Position numbers and translations under genes: made by a program. From assembly GCA_027490995.1 (NCBI GenBank), contig JAIXWY010000008.1:1-64000 (forward strand): a stretch of DNA of 64,000 bases, read 5' to 3'. This document shows, piece by piece, positions 1 to 9,700 of this stretch. This stretch comes from Opitutaceae bacterium. Lineage in GTDB: Bacteria; Verrucomicrobiota; Verrucomicrobiia; Opitutales; Opitutaceae. The notes beneath the pieces are model-generated. The model searched no databases, had not been told where the DNA came from, and saw only the letters and a program-made list of their open reading frames with translations. Position 1 is the stretch's first letter; each line of letters opens with the position of its first letter.

Positions 1-90
1 CCATGCCACGACGTAGGGCAAAGCGACCGTGGCTTGCCGCCGGCGCGGCCGGTCAAGCCATGCGTTTACGTCGATCTCAGGGGAAGTGTC

Positions 91-357
91 CTATGTCCTG
101 ACATGACCCCTTACGGCTTTTGCGTAGCCAAGCCGGTCAAGAACGAGGCCGTTCGGCAACACCACGAATACGTGGTCAGCCTTTGCTGGATCGAGCGCGG
201 AGACGGTGCAATGGAGAGTTCCGAGACCCTGTTTCCATGCCCGGTAGGCAAAATGAAAACATCCCCCTTGGGAAAAAAGTTCATCGTGCTGCTTGGCGAG
301 GATGAACGATCGCAGGTGAGCTGCTAGCCGTTCAGGATTATGTGTGGGCGGTGCCAT
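91..357 (-). CDS. Hypothetical 88-aa protein downstream of short pAgo
   Basis: Small ORF starting ATG only 15 bp after the Argonaute stop codon, on the same strand, so probably the last gene of the defence operon. No family is recognised with certainty. The sequence has a GGCFHFA motif (Cys33), a DHVFV motif (His62) and LVLD (Asp74). That Cys-His-Asp order and spacing recalls small papain-like or transglutaminase-like folds, but this is inference. There is no clear Shine-Dalgarno before the ATG. It ends in a TAG at 91, and the 90 bases to the window edge show nothing recognisable. It may be a real accessory gene or the truncated remnant of a longer one. Confidence 0.5.
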   Translation of the reverse strand: MAPPTHNPERLAAHLRSFILAKQHDELFSQGGCFHFAYRAWKQGLGTLHCTVSALDPAKADHVFVVLPNGLVLDRLGYAKAVRGHVRT

Positions 358-372
358 ACTTTGAATGCCGAC

Positions 373-1902
373 TTAGATGTAGTGCTTGAAGGGCAACGGC
401 ACTTCTCCGCCTACCGGACCGCTCGTGAGGATTTCGCCAACTGCGTCGGCAAATTTCAGCGTCACGGGCATACCGTCCGAGAACCGGCAACAGTTGTAGT
501 TCAACTTGGTGAGGCGAAGCACGTCGTTGAGAACGACCTCAATGTCGTGTTCTCCGCGGCACACATTGACGATGATCGGCTTCGGCACTTCCTTGCCGCC
601 GGGAAACGTCTGGAGGCGGGGCACAAATCCCTTCGTCCACAGCATCGCTGTGTAGCGGTCCGAAATGTGCGCCAATCCGCGAAGGATCGGCATCCGGCTT
701 CCCTGACGGTAAAGACGGATGTCGTTTGCTTCGACAATCCGGATGCCGACCACCTTGGTCGCTTGGCCGGCGGCTTCATTGAAACCGGTCCACTCCACAT
801 CATCAAATCGCGTGCGCCCGTGAATGAAGAGCTCCTTCGGCTTTTCTCCGTTGTTCTTCGCGGCGTAAGCGGCGATGGCGAGCGCGACGATCTCCTTCGC
901 GGCAGCGCGCGACAGGTGAAACTGGCGGGTCTCGGGAGTATACCACTTTCCAACCGAGCCCTTGAATACCACGCCATCGCCTGAGTCCAAAAACATCTGT
1001 GCCGCGCAACAGGCATTCCGAGGATCGTTGGCAGTGTTGTCCTGCTTGAAAACCAAGCCGAGATAACACACACCCGGTCGCACACCGTGCAGCTTCCATG
1101 GACGGGCACCAGACTTGTAATACGTTGCGGTGCTCAGATTCCACGCGATGTCGGCGCGGATGGTCGTGAGGTCGCGCAGCGGCTTACCGTTGGCCTTGAC
1201 GACTTCAAGCGGCATGAGCGTGCTGTCGCGCACGATTTGAGTGACTGCTTTGGATTTGAGCAGCCGTCCCTTGAGTTGGTTGCGGAAGTCGGGCTCGAAA
1301 TCATACGCGACCTCCTCCTCCGCGAGCGCATCCATGCCCGCGAGATAGTCGATGTTCTTGAATTTCTGCACCAACTTGGGGTTCAACTTTCCGGGAGCTT
1401 CCACCCGGTTCGCGCGGTTGACGTTTTGCGTCGGGCGACACACCCGGTAGAGTTCATCCGGGACGATCACGAACCAGATTGCCGGTTGGCGCTCCTCGTC
1501 CTTGGTCGCTGCAATTATGGGGTCAGCATAGAGCGACGCAGTCTCGTAGATACGTCGGTGCCGGTCATCGTAGTGCAGCAGCTTTGAGAGGCGGTCCTTG
1601 TCCAGGATTACAGACTGTATGGGCTTTGGCTCGCATTTGATCCCAAAGACGGCCTCGAATCCAGGGAACGGTGGCCTTTCGCGCTTCAGCTCCGGATTCC
1701 ACACTGGACCTTGAATCGTTCCCATCCAGCGGAGGAACCGGTCAATGCCCTCTTGAGTGCCGATCACGCCGACGGTGATGCCGTATATCGGATCCTTACG
1801 GTCGAAAGGTCCAAAAAGTGTCAGACCGTCGCGCGGGTCTTCCATGACTTGGTTGTAGCCGAAGACCAATTTGGGCTCAGGGAGATGAATCAGCTTATTC
1901 AT
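373..1902 (-). CDS. Short prokaryotic Argonaute (MID-PIWI), SPARTA type
   Basis: 510-aa protein of the usual short-pAgo length (MID plus PIWI, no PAZ). The C-terminal PIWI signature is clear: LTKLNYNCCRFSDGMPVTL followed by KFADAVGEIL, and further upstream NACCAAQMFLDSGDGVVFKG. The first PIWI catalytic Asp position reads YLGLVFKQ, so the slicer tetrad appears absent, as expected for short pAgos, which bind guide and target but do not cut. The start is the ATG at 1902, which has AGGAGG seven bases upstream and overlaps the APAZ stop by 8 bp. An upstream in-frame ATG at 1941 is less likely. In the SPARTA family such proteins pair with TIR-APAZ, and target recognition triggers TIR NADase activity and cell death or dormancy. 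The two upstream ORFs are exactly that partner. Confidence 0.92.
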   Translation of the reverse strand: MNKLIHLPEPKLVFGYNQVMEDPRDGLTLFGPFDRKDPIYGITVGVIGTQEGIDRFLRWMGTIQGPVWNPELKRERPPFPGFEAVFGIKCEPKPIQSVILDKDRLSKLLHYDDRHRRIYETASLYADPIIAATKDEERQPAIWFVIVPDELYRVCRPTQNVNRANRVEAPGKLNPKLVQKFKNIDYLAGMDALAEEEVAYDFEPDFRNQLKGRLLKSKAVTQIVRDSTLMPLEVVKANGKPLRDLTTIRADIAWNLSTATYYKSGARPWKLHGVRPGVCYLGLVFKQDNTANDPRNACCAAQMFLDSGDGVVFKGSVGKWYTPETRQFHLSRAAAKEIVALAIAAYAAKNNGEKPKELFIHGRTRFDDVEWTGFNEAAGQATKVVGIRIVEANDIRLYRQGSRMPILRGLAHISDRYTAMLWTKGFVPRLQTFPGGKEVPKPIIVNVCRGEHDIEVVLNDVLRLTKLNYNCCRFSDGMPVTLKFADAVGEILTSGPVGGEVPLPFKHYI

Positions 1903-2524
1903 CCAAGTCCTCCTCATCGTCATCGGCGTCGGCGTCATCATCGACGGCCTCGGCCGGCTGTTCTTCGTCAGGCTGGTAAGGCGGCAGCTCCTTGTCTTTT
2001 TCCCAAACGAACCGAACGGGGCTTAAAAAGCTTTCGGGCAATAGAGGAAGCGCGAACGACTCCTTTGCATTTACCGGCAAGAGTAGCTCGTTCGCGCCGT
2101 TAGCGAGCTGTGCGACCGCCGCCTGAATCATGTCGGCCCAGCGATCATTGAACCACGATTTGCATTCCCGGCGCCGCAACCGATGCTGCTTCGCGGCGTC
2201 GGAATATGGGATGCCGTTCAGCGTGAAGGCGACGTGGGACCGGAGATGAAAACCAAAGCAAGGCCAGAGGGACGGAAGCACCTCCATACCGAAGTGCCAG
2301 CCTTGCGTGCCGAGTTGAGCGCCAGTCCGGTCTTTTAGGATTTTCGAACCGACAAGCGCGCGACCGCCTTTGGTCTTGTTGGGTCGCACAAATGCAACCT
2401 GCTTTCGCGCGGCGACGACCTCCGGTGGGAACCAATAGTAGTTCTCCTTGCTCGCGAGTTCGTAGGGTTTAAGTCCGGCGGAGAGGAGCTTACCCTGAAA
2501 CGCGAGACGCATCAGGCGGGTCAC
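1895..2524 (-). CDS. APAZ C-terminal half of a split TIR-APAZ protein
   Basis: 209-aa ORF that begins at a GTG overlapping the TGA of the preceding TIR ORF (GTGA). It matches the C-terminal half of APAZ domains: GWHFGMEVLPSLWPCFGFHL, then AAKQHRLRRRECKSWFNDRW. The same frame stays open upstream of the GTG and encodes EKRDARNVVTRLM, the conserved APAZ DARN-V segment, so the native protein almost certainly continued from the TIR ORF through a -1 shift near the A-runs at 2544-2554. The joined product would be about 473 aa, a normal TIR-APAZ length. The C-terminus is a run of about 24 residues rich in Asp and Glu. SPARTA TIR-APAZ proteins have a similar acidic tail that blocks the pAgo nucleic-acid channel when inactive. 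Its stop overlaps the pAgo start. Confidence 0.82.
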   Translation of the reverse strand: MTRLMRLAFQGKLLSAGLKPYELASKENYYWFPPEVVAARKQVAFVRPNKTKGGRALVGSKILKDRTGAQLGTQGWHFGMEVLPSLWPCFGFHLRSHVAFTLNGIPYSDAAKQHRLRRRECKSWFNDRWADMIQAAVAQLANGANELLLPVNAKESFALPLLPESFLSPVRFVWEKDKELPPYQPDEEQPAEAVDDDADADDDEEDLDE

Positions 2525-3315
2525 GACATTCCGTGCGTCGCGCTTTTCGATTTTGGCTTGGCGTAGCCGTCTTGAAGGAAAGTTGTGAGCTTCGTCGTAA
2601 ACGTCATCCCGATTTTCGCCTCGGCATCTTCAAAGGCTTTGGCGAGGTCGTCAGCAGGGGCGAACGAAACGAAAAGTCCTCCCATCTGATGAACGGGAAA
2701 GGCAGGTTTGAACTTCGATTTTTCGAAGGGCTTTAAATTGTCCAGGCTGTGCAGGTAGATGTATTTCGGGGCGGCAGTGATTCGGAAGCGATTGGATGAA
2801 TACTCCTCCGGCTCCGCTGATACGCCCTCGGACGCGCTGTAACGTTTCTGCCACCAGTCGGCCGCCTCCGCTGCTCCGCCACCGGCTTTCGGCACTGCGT
2901 CCTCAACGAGAATCTGCATAAGCCGCCCCATGCCCACGCTCCAACTCTTGGAAAAGTCGGCCGCGTCCAGACGGTTGGCCTCGATGGGAAAATCATCGTA
3001 GGAAAGATCGTCCGCCCGGATGGGAAGAATGAAACGCTTCCCGCGCTGCTTGGCGACTTTCGAGGCCACGCCCAACTCATTCAGCACGCCTTGGCGATTG
3101 TAAGAATTCTTGGAGAGAATCAGGACGAATTTCGCCGCCTTGGTGCGAATCTCGCCTTCGATCTCGCGCCAGAAATCATCCCCCACCCGTAGACGCTCGA
3201 TGTCGCACCAAACCGAATAGCCTTCACGCATCAACCGCAGGGCCAGCCATCGTGCGATTTCGTTATCAGCGGGGGTCGCGTGACTGATGAAGATGGTCTG
3301 CAGCGTGTCGGCCAT
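2521..3315 (-). CDS. TIR-domain half of a split TIR-APAZ protein (NADase effector)
   Basis: 264 aa from the ATG at 3315, 20 bp after the DUF499 stop. Residues 1-140 are a TIR domain: IFISHATPADNEIARWLALR, VWCDIERL, DDFWREIE, KFVLILSKNSYNRQGVLNEL. Glu80 in VLNEL is the likely NADase catalytic glutamate. Residues ~150-255 are the N-terminal part of APAZ, ending IGMTFTTKLTTFLQDGYA before the reading frame runs out in THGMS-stop. The expected continuation lies in the -1 frame, so this looks like one gene broken by a frameshift. The break could be a natural inactivation, a programmed frameshift or a base-calling error in AAAATCGAAAA. An upstream ATG at 3381 exists but would overlap DUF499. Known role: degrade NAD(P)+ when pAgo meets invader DNA. 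Confidence 0.85.
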   Translation of the reverse strand: MADTLQTIFISHATPADNEIARWLALRLMREGYSVWCDIERLRVGDDFWREIEGEIRTKAAKFVLILSKNSYNRQGVLNELGVASKVAKQRGKRFILPIRADDLSYDDFPIEANRLDAADFSKSWSVGMGRLMQILVEDAVPKAGGGAAEAADWWQKRYSASEGVSAEPEEYSSNRFRITAAPKYIYLHSLDNLKPFEKSKFKPAFPVHQMGGLFVSFAPADDLAKAFEDAEAKIGMTFTTKLTTFLQDGYAKPKSKSATHGMS

Positions 3316-3335
3316 GGTCGGATGCGCACGACGGA

Positions 3336-6300
3336 TCAGTCCTTCGTGAAATCGTGCTGCGTGAACTTCAGCGTGCGGCAATTCTCGCTGATCGTGCGCA
3401 CCACATTGGGCGGGAAGCCTCCGGGGGCACTGGCCTGCACTTCGATGGTGATTTCTACGTTCGCCGAGAGGATGGCGACGAGGTGCTGCACAACCTCTTG
3501 AGAAATCTGCCCCGCATCCCGGTTCATCCGGGTCGCATCGATCTTCACTGTTCCATAGAAATGGTTCGGCGCGGTCGGCTGCGGTGGGTTGTTGGCGGGC
3601 GGATTGGTGCCTCCCGTAGTGGCCGCCCCCGGCTTAGCTCCTGGCGTCACGCCCGGTGGTGTTACGGGTGTCGCGCCGCCGGAGGTCGCGCTGGGTTTGG
3701 CCTCGGCAGCGATTTGAGCTTGGGCCGTGCCCGGCCTTACCAAAAGACCAAGCAAACCGTCAGCCGACACATTTACGCTCTGTCCGCCTTTCAGCCCGGA
3801 ATAGCGCTGGTTCTTTTCGTCGAAGCTTTCGGCGAACGCGAACGTCTCGGTTTCCCAGGTTGTGGATGCCAGACCGTCGCGGACCGCCTCGATCAAGACG
3901 CCGCTATCGCGCAGGCGCGGCAAATAGAGGTAGCGCGAAAAATCTTCCGCCAGTTGCTTGATCGCGACGTGCTCGCCTCGCCAGAGGGGCACATCGTCGA
4001 GGTGCTTGCGAAGGATGATTGCGCCCAACTGCGGCACAACCAATTCGACCGACTTCAGCTTTTTCCAGGCCCGCACCGCGAGCGCATCAGGCCCGGTTGC
4101 CCGGTGATTGGCCCACGCGAGCGGATCGGAGGCCCCGGTCTGAGTCGGGACGAGCACAATCTGATAGGTCTCCAGAATTCGGCTGTTCACCGTTTGGTCG
4201 GAGGCCTTTTTCTGGGCGGCAGCCTGACCACGCTGGAAGTTATCGAGATTGAGCGCGGGACGGTCGCCCTCCGCGTCGGCGAGGATCGACTTCCATGCCA
4301 GGAAGCGGCGGGTGGCGTCCTCCAGCTCCTCCAGCCGTTGGCGGTCTGCGGCAAGGAAGACGACGGTGTTTCGATTCAGTCGGGGGGAATTTCCTCGGCT
4401 ATCGAGCAACTTCTGAGCGACCGCGACGGCGGGGCTATCCGCTTCCTTCGACCAAGGGCTCTCGGGAGAGAGAACGATCAAGCAAAGTGAACTTTCGTCG
4501 GGCACATCCACGCTACCGCCCGGGAAAGCGTGCACGCGTGGGAAGTCGCCCCGTTTCCGCGCATCGCGAAGTTCCTCGCGGATACGGTTCATGATTTCCT
4601 CAAGCACCCGATCCCGATTGCGCTTCAATTCGTCGCTTCGGTCGGCCGCAAGTTTGGCTACGGTCGGTTGCGTGGCATACCAATAGCGGGCGTTGTCCTG
4701 ATAGAGATAGGTCGCGGCCTGGGCGAGGTAGCGGAGTGCATCGCCAAAGACAGCGGGAGCTTCTCCGGGCAACGTGCAGCCGAGTTTGATGCGCCGATCT
4801 TCCATGCCGCGATTGGATGCGTCGTTCATCGGCGCCGACCCCATGAAAAGGGTGCGCGCGACACGCCGGGTCGCCGAGATTCGGCCAAGATTCGGTTTCT
4901 CCGCGTCGAGCTTTCGGGGAGTTGCATCGGGACCGTCCACATCCTTCTCGATGACGGCCGGCCAGCCCGACGGCAGATAACGAGTCAGCTCACCCTCGAT
5001 CTTCTGGGCACCGACAGGCATGTGCGCCGGGAGGATCAACAAGCCCTGATCGCCCGATTCCCAAAGGTGATGGATCACGGACGCCATGAGCCGCAGCACG
5101 CCACGGGTGCGTTGGAAGCGAACCAGTCCCGACCAATCCTGGTAGAGGCGCTCGAAAACCTCCGGATGCACGGGATAGGCCTGCTGCATCTTGCGCAGGT
5201 AGTCGGCTTCGCGGCACTCCGCCGGGAAATCACCGGGATGTTTAGCGTAGTGGTCGGTGAAGGCACGCACCACCACGTCACGCTGCACAAAGGAATCCGC
5301 TCCTTCGATGGGCTCGAAGAGTCGGCGGCGCACGATTTCGTAGCTCTCCTCCGCGTTTGCCGGCCGCCACTGCGAAGCAATCCGTTGAAACACATTGCGG
5401 AGACGCGCCACGGCCTCACGGCCACGGCTGCCGCCGACTTCTTCATCGTTCACGCCTTCGGTGGGTGAGACACCGTCGAGGCGGTCCGAGGCCGGAATAC
5501 TCACCACCAGCAACGCGCCGGGGATCGCCTTCACCTGCTCGCTGAGCGTCTGCGCGAACGTGAATTGAGTCTCGAAGTCGCCGCCACTCAACGTGCGGTC
5601 ATCCATGAGCTGGCGCGCGTATGCGACCCACTCGTCAATCAGGATGAGACAGGGCGAAGCATCCCGAATCACGGTGCCGAGCGCATCGCCCGGATTCGTG
5701 GCGGTCTCGTCTGCCTGGCGAACCTTCTCATACGCGGCCTTGCCGCCGAGCTGCCACGCCAGCTCGCCCCACATCGTGCGCACTTCGGTGCCGTCGGGCT
5801 TCTTTTCACTCTGGCCGGGGGTGAGCTGGTTGCCGACCAAGACCGCACGTTTGATGGACGAAGGAAGGTCGCCGCCAACTTCGCCCAAGACCGAATCGAG
5901 CCCTGGCAAATCCTTCGCCGGGATGCCCGCGGTGAGATGGAAAAGTGCGAGCATCGAGTGCGTCTTGCCGCCGCCAAAGGTCGTTTGCAGTTCGACCACC
6001 GGATTGCCGCCCGGCTCTTTCCGCCAACGGTGGACGGAACTGACGAGAAGCTCCCGAAGGCCAACGGTCAGGAAGGTGCGCCGATAGAATTCGACCGGGT
6101 CGCGATATTCACGCGCCGCGTTACCCTTGAAGACCTGCCAGAGATCGGCGGCAAACTCGGCTTCCTGATAATTGCCGCTGGCAACATCGGGATGCGGCGT
6201 GACGACATCGCGCCACGGTTTCAGGCCGGTCGGGGTCGCACCCTCGATCGCTTGATGCGCTTCCTTGCGGCGTTCGTTGTAAACTTTGCGGTCAAAGGTC

Positions 6301-6716
6301 ACGCGGCGCAGCTCATGTTTGATTTCGTCAGCCGCGTCGGCTTCGCGGCCGGCACCTACGGCCCGCAGCAGGCGCGCCACGCTATCGAGCGCGCGGTCGG
6401 CGTCGTCGTTGGAAAAAGACTTCTGGTGCGCCCAATCGTTACGGACCGCGATGAGTTCGTTGACGATTGCGCGATGAGCACGGCCAAGTTTGGCGGAGAA
6501 GAGATCCTTCCATTCCCGATCCAAGATCACGAGCTGGGCGGCAGCATCAAACGTATCGTCGGTCGCGCTCAGGCGGGTGTCGCCAAGCAGGGTCTTGGCC
6601 TTGGTGCGCCATGTGTCGCCGTAGGCTTCCTGAAGTTCCCGGGCAATAAAGGGCTGGAGCCCCGCTTGCAGGAAGCTGAGACCTTTGCCGACGCGTTCGT
6701 GATTGGTGATGGCCAT
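3336..6716 (-). CDS. DUF499 anti-phage ATPase with N-terminal HEPN-like domain
   Basis: 1126-aa protein. Residues 1-120 resemble the Swt1/HEPN-type helical domain, with RNDWAH at 92-97 giving the R-x4-H signature of HEPN ribonucleases. A P-loop follows: TTFGGGKTHSMLALFH, with GGGKTH at 248-253, and an acidic Walker B-like segment LILIDEWVAYARQL. This is the DUF499 AAA-type ATPase architecture. There is a Pro/Gly/Thr-rich linker near residues 1030-1060 and a small C-terminal domain. DUF499 proteins are known partners of DUF1156 methylases in predicted phage-defence cassettes, and here the two genes are 12 bp apart. It probably powers recognition or remodelling of invading DNA. The C-terminal end is followed 20 bp later by the TIR-APAZ gene. 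Confidence 0.9.
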   Translation of the reverse strand: MAITNHERVGKGLSFLQAGLQPFIARELQEAYGDTWRTKAKTLLGDTRLSATDDTFDAAAQLVILDREWKDLFSAKLGRAHRAIVNELIAVRNDWAHQKSFSNDDADRALDSVARLLRAVGAGREADAADEIKHELRRVTFDRKVYNERRKEAHQAIEGATPTGLKPWRDVVTPHPDVASGNYQEAEFAADLWQVFKGNAAREYRDPVEFYRRTFLTVGLRELLVSSVHRWRKEPGGNPVVELQTTFGGGKTHSMLALFHLTAGIPAKDLPGLDSVLGEVGGDLPSSIKRAVLVGNQLTPGQSEKKPDGTEVRTMWGELAWQLGGKAAYEKVRQADETATNPGDALGTVIRDASPCLILIDEWVAYARQLMDDRTLSGGDFETQFTFAQTLSEQVKAIPGALLVVSIPASDRLDGVSPTEGVNDEEVGGSRGREAVARLRNVFQRIASQWRPANAEESYEIVRRRLFEPIEGADSFVQRDVVVRAFTDHYAKHPGDFPAECREADYLRKMQQAYPVHPEVFERLYQDWSGLVRFQRTRGVLRLMASVIHHLWESGDQGLLILPAHMPVGAQKIEGELTRYLPSGWPAVIEKDVDGPDATPRKLDAEKPNLGRISATRRVARTLFMGSAPMNDASNRGMEDRRIKLGCTLPGEAPAVFGDALRYLAQAATYLYQDNARYWYATQPTVAKLAADRSDELKRNRDRVLEEIMNRIREELRDARKRGDFPRVHAFPGGSVDVPDESSLCLIVLSPESPWSKEADSPAVAVAQKLLDSRGNSPRLNRNTVVFLAADRQRLEELEDATRRFLAWKSILADAEGDRPALNLDNFQRGQAAAQKKASDQTVNSRILETYQIVLVPTQTGASDPLAWANHRATGPDALAVRAWKKLKSVELVVPQLGAIILRKHLDDVPLWRGEHVAIKQLAEDFSRYLYLPRLRDSGVLIEAVRDGLASTTWETETFAFAESFDEKNQRYSGLKGGQSVNVSADGLLGLLVRPGTAQAQIAAEAKPSATSGGATPVTPPGVTPGAKPGAATTGGTNPPANNPPQPTAPNHFYGTVKIDATRMNRDAGQISQEVVQHLVAILSANVEITIEVQASAPGGFPPNVVRTISENCRTLKFTQHDFTKD

Positions 6717-6728
6717 GAGGGCTTGGGG

Positions 6729-9700
6729 TTAGAAGAGCTGGGATTGGGTGGGAGCCGCCGCATCGCCTTCCGCATGGGCCAAGCGCATGATTTCGGGCCA
6801 GCTTTGCACAAGGGCGTTATAATTGAGCGCCTCGGCTGCGCGTTTGCGACGTTCGCAAAGGGTGTAGAGGCGATAAGCCAGTTCGCGGGAAGTTTCGGCG
6901 CGGGGACCAAGCTGTTTCACAAGTTCGGCCGTCGCGCTTTCGCCTCCGGTCGTGAGCACACGGATGAGATGATGAACGGCTTCCCAATGGGTAAGACGCG
7001 CGTCGTTAGCGGGCAACCAATCGGCAGGCAGTTCCTCCGGTTTGAGCAGGCGCACCTTGCCTTTGCTCGACGCGAGGATGCCGGCTTCGGCAAGACCGTG
7101 AACGCTGGTGTTCTTGGCCTTGCTGAGCATTTCGGCGACCCCGTAGTCACCATCGGCAAAGCCGTGTTGATCGAACCACGCAAGCGCCCAGCGACTGTCG
7201 CCATCGAAATCGCCTTCCTGCTCCGCTAATGCAGCGTCAAGCGTCTCGTTGATAAGCGTCAGTGCTTCCCGCACAGACAAGGTTTTACCTTGGGCATCGA
7301 GCACTTTGGCATAACGGGTAAAGACAGCCATACCCGGACCAATGGATGCTTGGGCCAAGTCTACAGGGGCGATGTTGCCAGCTTGCATTTGACGAAGCGC
7401 CGCCGGCAGTTCTCGTTGAAGTGCGCCGACAAAATCTCGACGCGTTGCGGTTGGCGCACTTGATGCGCGCGGGCGACAAACAAGCAAAATGGATGTCGAT
7501 AACGCATTCGTCCCAATCTCGATGAGACGACCTTTCTTTTCAGTGCGCAAAGGCCAAGTCCCTGTTATGCAAAAACCCGCATTGACGAGAGACGAAAGCA
7601 TGGTCTCCCAGCCGGTAGAAAACGAGCCGTTTGCTTGGTCGTCCTCCTCTCCATCTCCGTCGGTCTCGGATTGTTTGAACGCGTAATATATTGAAAGAGG
7701 ATAGGCCTCATGTTGCGCAGCGCGAAACGATGTAAAGCAACGAGCCAACCCATGCTCGAAGAAATCTCGGGCGGCCTCGCGGTTTCCAGCGTGTCGATAC
7801 GGAGTGGAAATCAGTTCGGCGTCTTTGGGAGTGGTTATTGTCGACACCCATTTCGGGTTGATCGGCGTCAAGTTTTGACGCAGCCAGAAATAGAAGAAAT
7901 CCGAAAGATCAGCATAGCCAATATTGTCGTAGTAGGGAGGGTCGCAGCTAATGACTACATTGGTCCTTTCGATCTCTCTCGCATCGCTCTGCCGAGATAA
8001 CCCTTGTGGCATTGCCGGCGAATTCTCCAGGACCAGCGCAGCACCTTCGACAACTCCCGTAAAGTCACCACCTGCGCCGGCAAATGGATTCATTTCCGGA
8101 TAGTCCCATATCATAGGAATGGCATGACGACCAAAAGCGGGCGCGTTCTTGTTCTCCTGTGGTTTCCACCGCCCTAAAGTGCAGTGGAATGTGGCGAGCT
8201 TGCTCGCCACCAATCCAAGATAAATTGCCACCGACTCCGCATATGCTCTGGCTCCATTTCCACCTTCATCCAGGCCTTTATGGTCATTTGGTAGGCCGGC
8301 CGCGATTGAGTCATTCAGGGCGACTTGATAAGCCTCGTGCACCAAATTCGAAAACGTCTTGAGCAAGACTAACTGCCGCTTTCCGAATAGCTCTTTCCAG
8401 CGAGTCATCCCATATTCCTGAACTCGAAATCCAAGTGCTTTAGGTGGAAGGCTTGTGTCCGGAATATCGGAAGGATGGTTCACATCGGCGATGCCTTCGC
8501 TCAGCTTATCTGGGGAAAAGTAAACGCGTCCTAGGTCGCTATCTGCAACGATAGCCATCAGCCTGGCGCCCATCCTCCCGGCTTTAGCTTCACCTCTTAT
8601 GTATTCAAACGGCATGGGGGCGCCGGAGAGTAGACACTTGAAACTCTTGCCTTTCCCCCACGACTTGGTTCCTAGCCTCACCGAGGCAGGATCTCCGGGC
8701 TTTCCGAAACGGACCTTAAAATGATACTCTTTATTGGTGATTATTGGTTCAATCCATGCCTCTTTTCCTTCCTTAGTGGATAAAACGAAAGTCGATGCTA
8801 ACGGCACCTCGCTTTCTCGGAAGACCGGATCAGGGCTTTTTACCGTTCGCGCCCAAAGCCAAGAGATCACCGTGAGCTTTTGACCGACGAGAGGTTTTAG
8901 GTCGGGGCGCTCGTTCGCCATTTCGGGAGTAACCTCAATTTTCGGGTATAATTGTCCGATTCGCTTTTCCGCTTCGTCACGCATCCATTTTCCATAGAAG
9001 CGCACATCTTCGGCGATACCCTGAGCGCCCCGCCAAGGTTTCGAGCTGAGATCACCGGTTCGGGCCTCTGGATTGACTGGCGGGCGACCGGCGAACTTCG
9101 GCGGAATCTCGATCATCGCCTTGTTGATGAGCACCGGAACAGGATTCAGGTCGCTGGCATAGCTTTCGAGACCGAGGCGTTGACCTTCAAGTGGCAGCGC
9201 ACCTCCACCAGCAAATGGATCGTGGAAGGCGGGCAGCCTGTGGCGGTCAAACAGTTTGGCCGCGCGGGGATGCGTGGCGTTTTCCGCGCAAGTGCGTCGC
9301 CATGACTGCCAGATTTCCTCCCGTGCTTCGCTGAGCACCACTTCGTTGGTGGTGTTCTCCCACTGGACGAGCTGCTCAATGAGACGAAAGAGGCGGTCAC
9401 GCTCCAGCTCGGCGAGAATATCGTCGAGAGTGGGCTCTGGGCCGGGCGCTTTAGCCTCGTCCCCCATCTGGCGCGCATATTCCGATGTCTCGTCCCAAAC
9501 CTTCTTCCTCTCCTTCAAAATCCGCTCGGCCCGCCGACGTTTCGTGGAATCGCTGCGAAGCACGTCCACGTAGCAGGACGGATCATCCACCATTTGCGCG
9601 AAGATAACCGCCCGCGCCGCCGCCAGCGGCCGGCGCGCCCACCAGAGATGCAAGGTCGAAGGATGTCCGTGCCGGATCGACTTTTCGTTAGATGAGGCAG

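Noticed and set aside
373-1902. Slicer-active Argonaute
   Set aside because: The first PIWI catalytic Asp position is absent and the protein has the length and partners of catalytically inactive short pAgos.
5565-7229. 554-aa plus-strand open frame across the DUF499/DUF1156 junction
   Set aside because: Opposes two well-supported genes, has no recognisable domain and no ribosome site.
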